Numbered from the stretch's first letter, positions 17,396-27,302 are shown. The stretch is 36,263 nucleotides of DNA from Bacillus canaveralius (GCF_002860125.1 NZ_PGVA01000065.1:1-36263), one strand, 5' to 3'. The notes: a model not told the origin generated them from the letters alone. Made by a program: numbers and translations.

Positions 17396-17739
17396 ATTCA
17401 CGATGATTTTGTCTTATTTTTTACTTTTATTTACTTATTTCCCCGCTTTTAAATAACGAACCGTAAAGGAGTAAAAATAACCTTTAGACATAGGCTTTTA
17501 TTACCGCTACTTTATCCTTGTCCTCCCTCTTACAAACTTTAAAAATTCCATTGAAATGTCAGTTTTCGTAAGAAAATGTCAGTAATTATACATTTTTGTT
17601 ACATTATAAAGACTATTTAAACTTGAATCTGTCTTTATGGTAAAGTAGAGAAGTGTCAAAAATTGCTGAAACATGAAGATAGATAAATAGAACTATAAAA
17701 AGAAAATGTTTTTCTCGGAGTTTAGGAGGAATTGTTACA
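17396..17739 (+). other. AT-rich leader of the M23 peptidase gene
   Basis: No gene was found here. The region holds a direct repeat AAATGTCAGT at 17554-17563 and 17574-17583 (20 bp apart, two helical turns) and TATAAA at 17605. I could not pair a convincing -35 with any -10, so the promoter is unresolved. Confidence 0.5.
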
Positions 17740-19197
17740 ATGAATAATTGGAAAAATAAACTGTCCAAACTTGCGGGCAACACCAAAATAAAACAAGGTA
17801 TTTTCACTGCATTTGCGGTCGCAGCATTATCATTTGGAACGGGAACAAATGCATTGGCAAATGAGGATAGCTTCACAACTGTTTATTATGTTTACTTTGG
17901 TGATCAATACATAGGAACCGTTACCGATAAGCATGTAGTCCAGAAACTAATTGAAGAAAAGCTGGCTGCTGCGAAACAATCAAACGGCAATCTCGATTTA
18001 ACAATAGGCGATGACCTGGCATATATTCCCGAGCAGGTGTTTCGCACGAAAACAAATGCAAACAATGAAGAAGTTTTAAAAAAGCTTGAGACTCAATTAA
18101 CAGTAGGTGCAGAAGCAACTGCATTGGTCATCGACGGGGAACAAATTGCTTATGTTCAAGACAAAAGCACTGCAGAAGCCGTGGTCAAAAAACTGAAGCT
18201 TCAATACGTTACTGAAGAGCAGCTAACAGAACTTGAAGGAAGAGCGGCTGCTGATCAAAATAACCTACCGCCGTTACAAGAAAACGAGACTCGTATATTA
18301 GACGTGAAACTATCAAAAGAAGTTTCATTTTCCGAGTCAAAAACTTCCCCGAATAATATTTTATCCGTGGATGAAGCTGTAGAACTTTTGCAAAAAGGAA
18401 CTTTGGAAGAAAAGAAATATCAAGTGCAAGAGGGAGATGTGCTTGGCTCGATTGCCAATGACCATAATTTAAAACTTGCTGACTTGATCGCGATAAATCC
18501 TGGTTTAAATGAGGACACACTCCTCCAGATTGGTGATGAAGTCAATATCACATTCTTGCAGCCATATGTTGAGGTCAGCGTTAACAAGGAAGTTTTTAAA
18601 CAAGAGACGATACCTTTTCAAAATGAAACAGCTGAAGATGCATCAATGCCTAAAGGAGAATCACAGGTTAAGCAGGAAGGCAAGGACGGCTTACGCAATG
18701 TAACCTATGCAGTTTCTGAGCAAAATGGCCAAGTAGTTCAGAAACAAATTGTAACAGAAGAAGTATTACAGCAAGCTGTAAATCACATTGTTGTAAAAGG
18801 TACAAAAGTAATTCCATCCCGCGGTGAAGGCTCTTTTGTATGGCCGGCTGTTGGCGGCTATGTTTCTAGTAAGATGGGCTATCGCTGGGAGAAAATGCAC
18901 AAGGGCATTGATATCGCCCGACCGAGTGACCGGACGATTAAAGCTGCTGATAACGGAATCGTCGTCTCTGCAGGCTCGGATGGCGGTTACGGGAATAAAA
19001 TTGTTATCGACCATCAAAACGGTTTCCGGACTGTCTATGCTCACCTTGATTCGATGACTGTCGGTGCCGGCCAAACGGTTGCACGCGGTTCGAAAATTGG
19101 AGTCATGGGTGCAACCGGGGATTCAACAGGTGTTCACTTACACTTTGAATTATACAAAAATGGCAATCTTGAAGACCCGTTAAACTATATACGTTAA
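17740..19197 (+). CDS. Secreted LysM-G5-M23 peptidoglycan metallopeptidase
   Basis: This 485-aa exported protein probably cuts peptidoglycan cross-links during wall growth. A basic start is followed by a signal-like segment IFTAFAVAALSFGTGTNALA at about residues 24-43. A LysM module lies near 225-270 (YQVQEGDVLGSIANDHNLK) and a G5-like domain near 275-355. The C-terminal M23/LytM domain holds zinc ligands in HKGIDIA (about 387-393) and HLHFEL near 466-471. AGGAGG precedes the ATG. It lies upstream of walR and is a plausible WalR target, but this is inferred from position and the box at 17379. A terminator separates it from walR. Confidence 0.9.
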   Translation: MNNWKNKLSKLAGNTKIKQGIFTAFAVAALSFGTGTNALANEDSFTTVYYVYFGDQYIGTVTDKHVVQKLIEEKLAAAKQSNGNLDLTIGDDLAYIPEQVFRTKTNANNEEVLKKLETQLTVGAEATALVIDGEQIAYVQDKSTAEAVVKKLKLQYVTEEQLTELEGRAAADQNNLPPLQENETRILDVKLSKEVSFSESKTSPNNILSVDEAVELLQKGTLEEKKYQVQEGDVLGSIANDHNLKLADLIAINPGLNEDTLLQIGDEVNITFLQPYVEVSVNKEVFKQETIPFQNETAEDASMPKGESQVKQEGKDGLRNVTYAVSEQNGQVVQKQIVTEEVLQQAVNHIVVKGTKVIPSRGEGSFVWPAVGGYVSSKMGYRWEKMHKGIDIARPSDRTIKAADNGIVVSAGSDGGYGNKIVIDHQNGFRTVYAHLDSMTVGAGQTVARGSKIGVMGATGDSTGVHLHFELYKNGNLEDPLNYIR

Positions 19198-19223
19198 AAA
19201 TGCATTAGCAAATGAAAATGAAT

Positions 19224-19255
19224 AAGAAGTCTCCAGTCGCAGCTGGAGACTTCTT
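19224..19255 (+). terminator. Terminator of the M23 peptidase gene
   Basis: A 13-bp perfect stem, AAGAAGTCTCCAG with CTGGAGACTTCTT, has a TCGCAG loop. Confidence 0.88.
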
Positions 19256-19426
19256 TGCCTTTTATATGAAACTTACATTTCGCAAGAAGTTTTATCCAAA
19301 TCATGATCAAAATTTACTAATAGATGAATTCATTTTTATAACATGGTAAAGTAAAACAGAGTACATTTGTCTATGAAATACAAAGATAGTCCATATAATA
19401 GAAAATAGAAAAAAAGGAGATAAGGT

Positions 19427-20137
19427 ATGGAGAAAAAAATTCTGGTTGTAGATGATGAAAAACCAATTGCAGATATCCTGCAATTTAATTTAAAAAAAGA
19501 AGGCTATGATGTCTATTGTGCGTATGATGGCAACAGTGCGATTGATATGGTCGAAGAGATAAAACCGGATCTGATTTTGCTCGACATTATGCTTCCGCAA
19601 AGAGACGGGATGGAAGTGTGCCGGGAAGTCCGAAAAAAGCATGAAATGCCGATTATTATGCTGACCGCAAAGGATTCAGAAATTGATAAAGTATTAGGGC
19701 TGGAGCTAGGTGCGGACGATTATGTAACAAAGCCATTCAGTACAAGAGAGTTAATTGCCCGTGTGAAAGCTAACCTGCGCCGCCACCAACAAATTGCTTT
19801 AACAGCGGGTGAGGAAGCAGAATCAAATGAGATTTCGATTGGTTCACTAACCATCCATCCGGATGCATATATCGTATCCAAACGTGGAGAGTCGATTGAA
19901 TTGACACACCGTGAATTTGAATTGCTACATTACCTGGCGAAGCATATCGGCCAAGTGATGACGCGAGAACATTTATTGCAGACGGTTTGGGGTTATGACT
20001 ATTACGGGGATGTTCGCACCGTCGATGTTACGGTTAGAAGGCTTAGAGAAAAGATTGAAGACAACCCGAGCCATCCGACATGGATTGTAACAAGAAGAGG
20101 AGTCGGTTACTATTTGCGAAATCCTGAACAGGAGTAA
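19427..20137 (+). CDS. walR: Essential response regulator WalR (YycF)
   Basis: WalR is the OmpR/PhoB-type regulator that couples cell-wall hydrolase expression to growth. The 236-aa protein has the acidic pocket VVDDE at residues 7-11, phospho-acceptor D53 (LLLDIMLP), T and K in MLTAKD and VTKPF, and a C-terminal winged helix ending [31 protein letters not shown] lies upstream of the ATG. It heads the walRKHIJ operon, with 9 bp to walK. The identification is certain. Confidence 0.98.
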   Translation: MEKKILVVDDEKPIADILQFNLKKEGYDVYCAYDGNSAIDMVEEIKPDLILLDIMLPQRDGMEVCREVRKKHEMPIIMLTAKDSEIDKVLGLELGADDYVTKPFSTRELIARVKANLRRHQQIALTAGEEAESNEISIGSLTIHPDAYIVSKRGESIELTHREFELLHYLAKHIGQVMTREHLLQTVWGYDYYGDVRTVDVTVRRLREKIEDNPSHPTWIVTRRGVGYYLRNPEQE

Positions 20138-20146
20138 GGTTAATTA

Positions 20147-21973
20147 ATGAAAAAAGTAGGGTTCTTCCGATCCATCCATTTGAAACTTGTGATTATATAT
20201 GTTCTGTTGATTTTAATCGCGATGCAGATTATCGGAGTCTATTTTGTAAGGCAGCTGGAGCAATCACTGCTGACAAACTTTAAGACCTCTATGCAGGGCA
20301 GGGTCGATCTGCTTGCCTACAGTCTTAAAGAAGAGATGGTCAAGGAACGCACTGAAGACGATCCAAAACTGCAGGACGATATTAGAGATATACTATTGGA
20401 CTATCAAGCGATAGATATTTCAGAGGTCAGATTAATCGAAAGTGGGAGCTTGAGGATTCTTGGTTCTTCCGATCCTGACAGTCAGGATGTGGTAGGCCAA
20501 CGGACAACAGAACTCCTCGTAAAAAGGTCTATTATCCTTAAAGAAGAGGAAAGTGAGATCAGGATTGATCCGCAAACCGGCTATCGAATCTGGGTGTTAT
20601 CGGCCCCTGTTCTCTCCAACGGGGACGCGATCGGTGCTGTCTATTTGGTAGCGAAAATTGAAAATGTCTTTACGCAGATGAAGCAAATCAACAGTATTTT
20701 TGCCACCGGAACTGCTATCGCCCTTGCTTTCACGGCTTTATTGGGTATTCTGCTCGCCCAAATGATTACGCGTCCGATTGCCGATATGAGAAAACAGGCA
20801 TTGGCAATGTCAAAAGGAAACTTTTCACGAAAAGTAAAAGTGTATGGCTATGATGAAATTGGCCATCTTGCCATTAGCTTTAATAACTTAACAAAAAAGC
20901 TGCAAGAAGCCCAGGCTACGACAGAAGGAGAAAGAAGAAAGCTGTCCTCCGTCCTTTCCTATATGACTGATGGAGTTATCGCAACAGACAGAAGAGGCCG
21001 GGTTATTCTTATTAATGAGCCTGCTGCAAAGCTCCTGAATGTTTCACGTGAAACAGTTTTGTCCCAGCCGATTGTTGAGCTTTTAGAATTAGAAGAAGAA
21101 TATACGTTTGAGGATCTGATTGATGAGACTGAATCCGTGATTCTCGATTATAGTACTAGCAAGAAACCGTATATTCTTCGGGCCAACTTTTCTGTGATTC
21201 AAAAAGAGACCGGTTTCGTTAACGGTCTGATAACGGTTTTACATGATATTACCGAGCAGGAGAAAATCGATATGGAACGGCGCGAATTTGTCGCGAATGT
21301 CTCTCATGAGCTGAGAACACCGCTGACAACGATGAGAAGCTATTTAGAAGCTCTCTCTGATGGTGCCTGGAAAGACGAGGAGATTGCTCCAAACTTTTTA
21401 AATGTGGCGCAGACGGAAACAGAAAGAATGATTCGCCTCGTTAATGACCTTCTTCAGCTGTCGAAAATGGACAGCAAGGATTACCAGATGAAAAAAGAGT
21501 GGCTGGAGTTCATTAAGTTTTTTAATCGGATTATTGACCGATTTGAATTAACAAAAAAACAAAATGTTACATTCAAAAGGAATCTTCCTGACCTGTCCAT
21601 TTTTGTTGAGGCTGATGAAGATAAACTGACGCAGATTTTAGATAATATTATCTCAAACGCCTTAAAATATTCGCCTGAAGGAGGCAAAATTGCCTTCAAC
21701 GTTGAAGTGCAGGAAGATCAAGTGCTCGTGAGCGTCACGGATCAGGGTGTAGGAATTCCAAAAGAGAACCTTGATAATATTTTTGACCGTTTCTACCGGG
21801 TTGACAAGGCACGAACACGGAAGCTTGGCGGCACCGGACTAGGCCTTGCGATTTCAAAGGAAATGGTAAATGCCCACGGGGGAGAAATTTGGGCCGAAAG
21901 TGTGGAAGGGCATGGAACAACCATCTATTTCACCCTGCCATACGATCGTTCAGAAGAGGATGATTGGTCATGA
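20147..21973 (+). CDS. walK: Sensor histidine kinase WalK (YycG)
   Basis: WalK is the membrane kinase of WalR. Segments in order over 608 aa are a first membrane helix (about residues 13-33), an extracellular sensor loop, a second helix near 183-205, HAMP (about 206-258), PAS (about 262-370), HisKA with phospho-acceptor H387 in NVSHELRTPLT, and HATPase_c with the N box near DNIISNALKYSPEGG, then DQGVGIPKENL and GGTGLGLAI. A perfect parS lies inside the gene (codons 298-303, NVSRET). The stop overlaps the walH start (ATGA). Confidence 0.98.
   Translation: MKKVGFFRSIHLKLVIIYVLLILIAMQIIGVYFVRQLEQSLLTNFKTSMQGRVDLLAYSLKEEMVKERTEDDPKLQDDIRDILLDYQAIDISEVRLIESGSLRILGSSDPDSQDVVGQRTTELLVKRSIILKEEESEIRIDPQTGYRIWVLSAPVLSNGDAIGAVYLVAKIENVFTQMKQINSIFATGTAIALAFTALLGILLAQMITRPIADMRKQALAMSKGNFSRKVKVYGYDEIGHLAISFNNLTKKLQEAQATTEGERRKLSSVLSYMTDGVIATDRRGRVILINEPAAKLLNVSRETVLSQPIVELLELEEEYTFEDLIDETESVILDYSTSKKPYILRANFSVIQKETGFVNGLITVLHDITEQEKIDMERREFVANVSHELRTPLTTMRSYLEALSDGAWKDEEIAPNFLNVAQTETERMIRLVNDLLQLSKMDSKDYQMKKEWLEFIKFFNRIIDRFELTKKQNVTFKRNLPDLSIFVEADEDKLTQILDNIISNALKYSPEGGKIAFNVEVQEDQVLVSVTDQGVGIPKENLDNIFDRFYRVDKARTRKLGGTGLGLAISKEMVNAHGGEIWAESVEGHGTTIYFTLPYDRSEEDDWS
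21040..21055. other. parS: parS site inside walK
   Basis: This is a perfect 16-bp TGTTTCACGTGAAACA in the PAS-coding part of walK. It reads in the same protein frame (VSRET) as the spo0J parS. Confidence 0.96.
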
Positions 21974-23298
21974 CATACGAAAATATAAAAACAGTCATCC
22001 TAACCATATTGGTCTTAATAAGCGGAATTTTGACCTGGAATCTCTGGACTTTTCAGCCGGATTTTGACACAATGGATAACTCGGATTATTTAAATGAAGT
22101 AGCGCTGACGGATCACAAGGAAGTCAGCAAGATCGTTAAGCCTGACCGAATTATCTACCATGTTAACGAATCCCATTTTGGCACAAATAGTAGTGCGGAT
22201 ATCGATAAATTTATCCGCGAAGTGAGCAGCTGGAACTTTTATGAGACAAAAAATATCACGGCTGAGCTGCATGACATGTCCCAGCTCGTACATGGACAAG
22301 GAAATATTGAAATCATTTTTCCTGATCTTGTTCCCATCGGTTTGTATAAAAATGTTTTGAAAATAGAGCATGAAAATTTTTCGAGCTTTAAGTTCGACCG
22401 TATCATTATTGATATTGAACCAGAGCAGGAAGAAGGAAAAGTTTACTTTGTCAAATATGGGAAAAAAGAAGAGCAACAGGTGTTTATGAGCAATATCAAT
22501 TCACCAAAATTAAGCCGATTTTATAAAGAATATTACGGGGCTGCAACGCAATTACCCGTTTATTTCCCGGTGAACATCAATGACAATAAAACGATTTTTT
22601 TGCCTGAACTAGCGATCGGAATGACGAAATATAAATATCTATCCTATCGGCTGAGCTCGGAAAAATTCAAGGATGCACTGTTCAGTGATCCGAGCTTCGT
22701 ACAAAAGAACATAATCGAATCAGGTGAAGAGTACATTGACAGTTCCAGCATGATGAGTGTCGACCATCAAAATAAAATACTGGAATATGTCAACCCAATC
22801 GGGGAGAATGACTTGTTAATCGATGCAAGTGAATTGCTGCAGAAAAGCATTGATTTTGTAAACACACATGGAGGTTGGACGCATGCATACCGTTATGCAG
22901 GCATGGATGAAGCTAACCAGCATGTCACCTTCAGATTTTATGACTTAAAAGGTTATCCGGTTTTTAGCGACACTGGCATTTCCGAGATTTCTCAGGTATG
23001 GGGCCAAAATGATATATATAAATATACGCGTCCCAATTTTATTCTGGATGTTCCGTTGCGATCGGAAATGAGTGAAGTAACGCTGTCTTCCGGCCAGACG
23101 TCCATCGAATATTTAAAAGGAACAAAAGGATTTAAGCTGGAGCTGCTTGAGGATATGGTTCCAGGCTATAAAATGTCGATTGATGAGGAAAATTCAAACT
23201 TTATTGTACTTACTCCCTATTGGTACTATCGATATAATGGCAGCTGGCACCGCATTTCGATGAATGAAGCGGGAGGGATAAAGAATGGATTGGAGTAG
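21970..23298 (+). CDS. walH: WalH (YycH), regulator of WalK
   Basis: WalH is a membrane-anchored extracytoplasmic protein that, with WalI, modulates WalK (negatively in B. subtilis). The 442-aa product starts MTYENIKTVILTILVLISG, a single N-terminal membrane helix (about residues 7-27), and the rest is predicted outside. I chose the ATG at 21970, which overlaps the walK stop; a TTG at 21964 is the longer alternative. Family assignment rests on the N-terminus, the length and the operon position between walK and walI. Confidence 0.93.
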   Translation: MTYENIKTVILTILVLISGILTWNLWTFQPDFDTMDNSDYLNEVALTDHKEVSKIVKPDRIIYHVNESHFGTNSSADIDKFIREVSSWNFYETKNITAELHDMSQLVHGQGNIEIIFPDLVPIGLYKNVLKIEHENFSSFKFDRIIIDIEPEQEEGKVYFVKYGKKEEQQVFMSNINSPKLSRFYKEYYGAATQLPVYFPVNINDNKTIFLPELAIGMTKYKYLSYRLSSEKFKDALFSDPSFVQKNIIESGEEYIDSSSMMSVDHQNKILEYVNPIGENDLLIDASELLQKSIDFVNTHGGWTHAYRYAGMDEANQHVTFRFYDLKGYPVFSDTGISEISQVWGQNDIYKYTRPNFILDVPLRSEMSEVTLSSGQTSIEYLKGTKGFKLELLEDMVPGYKMSIDEENSNFIVLTPYWYYRYNGSWHRISMNEAGGIKNGLE

Positions 23299-24076
23299 AA
23301 TAAAGACGATCTTTATCCTGACATTTCTCGTGCTTGACATTTATCTGACCTATGAATTTTTGAAGTTTCGGGATGAAAATAAGTTTGAATTAAGTACTGA
23401 AACCTCGATTGAAGATAAATTGGCTGCCGATGAAATCGACTATCCGGACTTTCCAAAAGATCCAATTCGTGATCAATACTTAAGCGCCAAGCCTAAATAC
23501 TTCAGCAAGGAGGAGCTTCAGTCATTATCAGGCCAGAATACTTTTGTTGAGGGATCAACCATTCAAGTTGTCTTAAAAGAGCCTGTGAAGCTTAGCAAGG
23601 AATTTAAGCCTGCCGATATGAATTCTTTACTCAAAAATAACGTGTTGCACGGCAGTGATTACGAGTTTTGGGAGAAGAATAACGACGAAGGAACGATCAC
23701 GTATTATCAGAAGTATAAAGAAAAATACCTATACAAAAATACGAATGGCAGCCTTGTATTTTTATTGAATGACCAAAATGAAATTTTTTCTTACACGCAG
23801 ACTTATCTTGAAGAAATTGAAGAGCTTACCGAACAAGAGGAAGTTCTAAAACCGCTAAAAGCGATTGAAGCTTTGTATCAAAAAGGAATGCTACCACCTG
23901 AAAGCGAAATTACCAAGGTGGAGCTTGGCTATTACACTCTTGAACAACTCTCTGCCTCGCAAGTATTAACTCCGGCATGGCGGGTAGTCGTAAATGATGA
24001 AGAAAGCTTTTTTGTGAATGCTTTTGAAGGGCAGATTATTCAATTGTCGGACGGAGAAAAAAATAAACTGGAGTGA
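23285..24076 (+). CDS. walI: WalI (YycI), regulator of WalK
   Basis: This 263-aa bitopic protein has one N-terminal helix ([20 protein letters not shown], about residues 6-25) and an extracytoplasmic domain that is structurally related to WalH in the family. It acts with WalH on WalK transmembrane helices. The ATG overlaps walH by 14 bp, and GGGAGGGAT lies upstream inside walH. A segment near the C-terminus ([24 protein letters not shown]) resembles the YycI/YpeB-type fold, which is an inference. Confidence 0.93.
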   Translation: MDWSRIKTIFILTFLVLDIYLTYEFLKFRDENKFELSTETSIEDKLAADEIDYPDFPKDPIRDQYLSAKPKYFSKEELQSLSGQNTFVEGSTIQVVLKEPVKLSKEFKPADMNSLLKNNVLHGSDYEFWEKNNDEGTITYYQKYKEKYLYKNTNGSLVFLLNDQNEIFSYTQTYLEEIEELTEQEEVLKPLKAIEALYQKGMLPPESEITKVELGYYTLEQLSASQVLTPAWRVVVNDEESFFVNAFEGQIIQLSDGEKNKLE

Positions 24077-24081
24077 AGGCA

Positions 24082-24876
24082 ATGACTTTGCATTTTAGTG
24101 TTCTCGCCAGCGGGAGTACCGGAAATGCGATCTATGTGGAGACGGAGGAACATTCGTTTTTAGTGGATAGTGGATTAAGCGGAAAACAAATGGATGCCTT
24201 ATTTCAACAAATCGACCGCAGGATGGACAAGTTAAGCGGAATTTTAGTAACACATGAGCATAGTGATCATATAAAAGGGCTCGGAGTGATTGCCCGAAAA
24301 TATAAACTTCCTGTCTATGCCAATGAAAAAACTTGGAGAGCGATGGACGGTTTGATCGGTGAAGTACCTGTTGAGCAAAAGTTCACATTTGGAATGGAGA
24401 CGGTCAAAAGCTTCGGTTCACTTGATATCGAAACTTTTGGTGTGTCGCATGATGCCGCCGAACCGATGTTTTATGTGTTTCATTGTGGCGGTAAGAAGCT
24501 GGTTCTGATTACCGATACCGGTTATGTAAGCGACCGGATGAAAGGAATCATTTCCAATGCTGACACCTATGTGTTTGAGAGTAATCATGATGTGCAAATG
24601 CTCAGGATGGGCCGCTATCCATGGAATGTGAAAAGGCGGATACTTGGTGATTTTGGACATGTTTCAAATGAAGATGCAGCAATCGCGATGAGCGAAGTCG
24701 TTGGGGATAACACGAAACGCATCTACCTTGCTCATTTAAGCCAGGATAACAATATAAAGGATCTGGCGCGGATGTCGGTTGCACAGACGTTGGAAAGCAA
24801 GGGGCTGATCGCGGGTGAACAGTTCAGTCTTTACGATACCGATCCGAAAGTTCCGACCGCCCTTACGGCAGTTTAG
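24082..24876 (+). CDS. walJ: WalJ (YycJ), metallo-beta-lactamase-fold hydrolase
   Basis: WalJ is a cytoplasmic metallo-beta-lactamase-fold phosphodiesterase of the wal operon. It has been linked to coordinating division and replication, and its substrate is uncertain. The metal motif THEHSDH at residues 57-63 gives H58, H60, D62 and H63. Further ligands are likely in SHDAAEP and the DTGYVSDRM region, with LAHLSQDNN near the end. I chose the ATG at 24082, spaced from GGAGTGAAGG; GTG 24073, which overlaps the walI stop, is the longer alternative. A terminator follows. Confidence 0.95.
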   Translation: MTLHFSVLASGSTGNAIYVETEEHSFLVDSGLSGKQMDALFQQIDRRMDKLSGILVTHEHSDHIKGLGVIARKYKLPVYANEKTWRAMDGLIGEVPVEQKFTFGMETVKSFGSLDIETFGVSHDAAEPMFYVFHCGGKKLVLITDTGYVSDRMKGIISNADTYVFESNHDVQMLRMGRYPWNVKRRILGDFGHVSNEDAAIAMSEVVGDNTKRIYLAHLSQDNNIKDLARMSVAQTLESKGLIAGEQFSLYDTDPKVPTALTAV

Positions 24877-24904
24877 GTTTATGAACATATAATTACGGTA
24901 ATTT

Positions 24905-24945
24905 AGAGAATGAGGTCTTTACAAAGGGCATTCATTCTTTTTTTG
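24905..24945 (+). terminator. Terminator of walRKHIJ
   Basis: The stem AGAATGA/TCATTCT surrounds a large loop and is followed by seven T. Confidence 0.7.
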
Positions 24946-25131
24946 TAAAAATAGTTGATCATGCTAAACTTATTTTGTCCGGCTGACAAGAATACAAAAA
25001 TTATGAACAAACTCGTAAGATTTGTTAATAGCAAACGTTATCTTTAGAAATTTAAAAGCGAAAGAGTATAATTGTTTGTAAGAGGCAGAATAACTCTTAG
25101 CCAATCGTCGGAGTGGAAAGGATGAGGTTTT

Positions 25132-26358
25132 GTGGGCTATTACGATCAAGATTATGAAGGCCGCTATAAAAAGCAAAAGGGAAACAAAGGCGGCCTTTTC
25201 CTGGCAAGCCTGTTAGGGGCAATTCTCGGGGCACTGCTTGTTATTGTTGCGATTCCCCAGCTATCCAACCTTAATGTGCTGCCTTATAATATAGCACCTA
25301 ATGAAAGTGGACAAACAGCTGATAACAATCACAATCAGGACCCGGGAACCACCAGGAATGTTTCGTTGAATGTCACTTCTGATATAACACAAGCAGTTGA
25401 AAAAGCCGGAGATGCAGTTGTCGGGATTTCCAATATCCAAACAACAAACTTTTGGTCGGAAAATGACGGAGGGGAACCAGCGGGAACGGGATCCGGAGTT
25501 ATTTACAAGAAAGCAGGCGACAGGGCATATGTTGTCACAAATCATCACGTCATTGCAGGGGCTAGAAGCCTTGAAGTCAGCCTTCCAGATGGGGCAAAAG
25601 TTCCTGCTGAACTTCTCGGGAGTGACGTATTAACAGACCTGGCCGTCTTAGAGATTGATGGTAAAGAGGTTAAAAGCGTAGCAGAATTCGGAAATTCCGA
25701 AGCGCTAAACATTGGCGAGCCCGTTATTGCGATCGGAAATCCACTCGGGCCCATTTTTTCGGGCTCGGTAACTCAGGGAATTATTTCGGGATTGGAACGG
25801 ACGATCCCTGTTGATATTAATGAGGATGGTGTCGTTGACTGGAATGCAGAGGTCATCCAAACGGATGCAGCCATCAACCCGGGAAACAGCGGCGGGGCAC
25901 TTGTGAATATCCAGGGTCAGGTGATCGGGATAAACTCAATGAAAATTGCCCAGCAAGCTGTCGAAGGGATCGGGTTAACGATTCCGATCACTTTTGCGCA
26001 ACCGATTATCAATGATCTTGAAGAGTTTGGTGAGGTAAGACGTCCATATATGGGCATTGATTTACGGTCTGTTAATGAAATCGCGGCTTATTACCAACAG
26101 GAAGCATTAAAGCTGCCGAGAGATGTCGATTATGGCGTAGCAATAGTCGGGGTTCAACCAAATTCTCCAGCAGCGCAGGCCGGCCTGCAGGAGATGGATG
26201 TTATTGTCGAAATGGATGGAGGCAAAATTACCGATGTCCTTGCGCTGCGGAAGCATCTTTACAATGAGAAGGAAATTGGTGAGCAATTAACGATCACATA
26301 TTACAGAAACGGGCGGCTTCAGGAAGCTACAATGACGCTTACCGGGGAATCTTTATAA
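25132..26358 (+). CDS. htrC: HtrA-type membrane-anchored serine protease (YycK/HtrC)
   Basis: This 408-aa trypsin-like quality-control protease has an extracytoplasmic catalytic domain. A charged N-terminus precedes one membrane helix at about residues 22-44 (FLASLLGAILGALLVIVAIP). The catalytic triad is visible as His in TNHHV (about 137), Asp in LTDLAVLEI (about 169) and Ser in NPGNSGGAL (about 251). One PDZ domain covers about 300-400. The GTG start at 25132 follows GGATGAGG; no in-frame ATG fits better. It follows walJ as in B. subtilis but has its own leader, where TATAAT occurs at 25067 with a poor -35. Confidence 0.94.
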   Translation: MGYYDQDYEGRYKKQKGNKGGLFLASLLGAILGALLVIVAIPQLSNLNVLPYNIAPNESGQTADNNHNQDPGTTRNVSLNVTSDITQAVEKAGDAVVGISNIQTTNFWSENDGGEPAGTGSGVIYKKAGDRAYVVTNHHVIAGARSLEVSLPDGAKVPAELLGSDVLTDLAVLEIDGKEVKSVAEFGNSEALNIGEPVIAIGNPLGPIFSGSVTQGIISGLERTIPVDINEDGVVDWNAEVIQTDAAINPGNSGGALVNIQGQVIGINSMKIAQQAVEGIGLTIPITFAQPIINDLEEFGEVRRPYMGIDLRSVNEIAAYYQQEALKLPRDVDYGVAIVGVQPNSPAAQAGLQEMDVIVEMDGGKITDVLALRKHLYNEKEIGEQLTITYYRNGRLQEATMTLTGESL

Positions 26359-26375
26359 CGGATTGTGGATAAATG

Positions 26376-26412
26376 AAAAAGCAGAAAGCTGACAGCGGCC
26401 TTTCTGCTTTTT
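26376..26412 (+). terminator. Terminator of htrC
   Basis: AAAAAGCAGAAAG pairs with CTTTCTGCTTTTT around a 12-nt loop. Confidence 0.88.
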
Positions 26413-26569
26413 CTATATTATTAACATGATATGTGGATAAGTGCAGCGGTTTTATGTACTATAAAAAGGGATAGAAAATATGAAACAGAATCCAGAGACA
26501 TTCTCTGACAATGAATAATCTTGTTTAGTGACCAAGGACATTAAATATTGTAATGAAGGGGTTTAATGA

Positions 26570-26731
26570 ATGATTTATTGCTGTGAGGAGCATGTAGAAT
26601 TAGCACTCGACGTGGCTGTAGACGAATATGAAACAGCACCGAAATTTGAGAAAATCAGCGACGAACAGAGCCTGTTGACAACCTGTGGATATTGCGAAAA
26701 GCCAGCTGTATATATGGTAGCGAACGAGTGA
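26570..26731 (+). CDS. yyzF: CxxH/CxxC zinc-ribbon-like mini-protein (YyzF family)
   Basis: This 53-aa protein starts MIYCCEEH and contains TTCGYCEKPA near residues 37-46. The CxxH (residues 5-8) and CxxC (39-42) pairs define the small Bacillus CxxH/CxxC family, which probably binds a metal ion; its function is unknown. GAAGGGG lies 8 nt before the ATG. It sits between htrC and rlmH, the expected place for YyzF. Its coding sequence also contains a DnaA-box-like element. Confidence 0.85.
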   Translation: MIYCCEEHVELALDVAVDEYETAPKFEKISDEQSLLTTCGYCEKPAVYMVANE

Positions 26732-26792
26732 TCCCATACTAAATGTGGGCAATGTTTGTGGATATGTGGATAACTTCTGTGGATATCTTGTT

Positions 26793-26809
26793 TGTAAACT
26801 GTTTGTAAA
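26793..26809 (+). promoter_or_regulatory. WalR-box-like direct repeat before rlmH
   Basis: TGTAAA-N5-TGTAAA matches the WalR consensus. It partly overlaps the rlmH ribosome site, so binding there would be inside the transcript region. It may be a chance product of the repetitive TGTTTGTAAA sequence. Confidence 0.3.
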
Positions 26810-26822
26810 GGAAGCGTAAACT

Positions 26823-27302
26823 GTGAATATCTCAATTGTAACAGTCGGCAAACTAAAAGAAAAATATTTGAAACAAGGAATAGACGAATACTTAAAACGA
26901 TTGACCAGCTATGCCAAAGTAGAAGTCATTGAAGTGGCCGACGAAAAAGCGCCTGAAGTGCTGAGCTCCCTTGAGATGGAGCAGGTGAAGCAGAAGGAAG
27001 CTGAGCGGATCCTTGCCAAAATCAGTCCTGATACACATGTTATTGCCCTGGCAATAGAGGGGAAACAGAAGTCGTCTGAGGAATTGGCAGATGCCTTGGA
27101 TAGGCTTGCTACATACGGGAAAAGTAAAGTGGCCTTTACAATCGGCGGCTCGCTGGGGCTTGGAGATGATGTATTAAAGCGTGCCGATGATAAGCTTTCT
27201 TTTTCAAAGATGACTTTTCCGCATCAGCTTATGAGGCTGATATTGGTTGAGCAGATTTATCGGGCTTTTCGAATTAATCGGGGGGAACCGTATCATAAGT
27301 AA
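26823..27302 (+). CDS. rlmH: 23S rRNA pseudouridine-1915 N3-methyltransferase RlmH
   Basis: RlmH is a 159-aa SPOUT methyltransferase that uses SAM to methylate pseudouridine 1915 in helix 69 of 23S rRNA. The sequence begins [17 protein letters not shown]. The SAM-binding knot contains [10 protein letters not shown] near residues 103-112, and the C-terminus [11 protein letters not shown] is the conserved end. The GTG start follows AAAGGAAG by about 8 nt. The 3' end (CGTATCATAAGTAA) is the sequence used as attB by SCC elements in staphylococci, where rlmH is orfX. Accessory DNA begins directly after it here. Confidence 0.98.
   Translation: MNISIVTVGKLKEKYLKQGIDEYLKRLTSYAKVEVIEVADEKAPEVLSSLEMEQVKQKEAERILAKISPDTHVIALAIEGKQKSSEELADALDRLATYGKSKVAFTIGGSLGLGDDVLKRADDKLSFSKMTFPHQLMRLILVEQIYRAFRINRGEPYHK

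Larger units (their letters stand above)
26364..26786. other. Cluster of six DnaA-box-like sequences
   Basis: TGTGGATAA (reverse of TTATCCACA) occurs exactly at 26364-26372, 26432-26440 and 26765-26773. One-mismatch copies TGTGGATAT lie at 26684-26692, 26757-26765 and 26778-26786. All six point the same way, and the last three are packed in 30 bp upstream of rlmH. One lies inside the yyzF coding sequence. I saw no such sequence elsewhere in the window. Confidence 0.75.
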
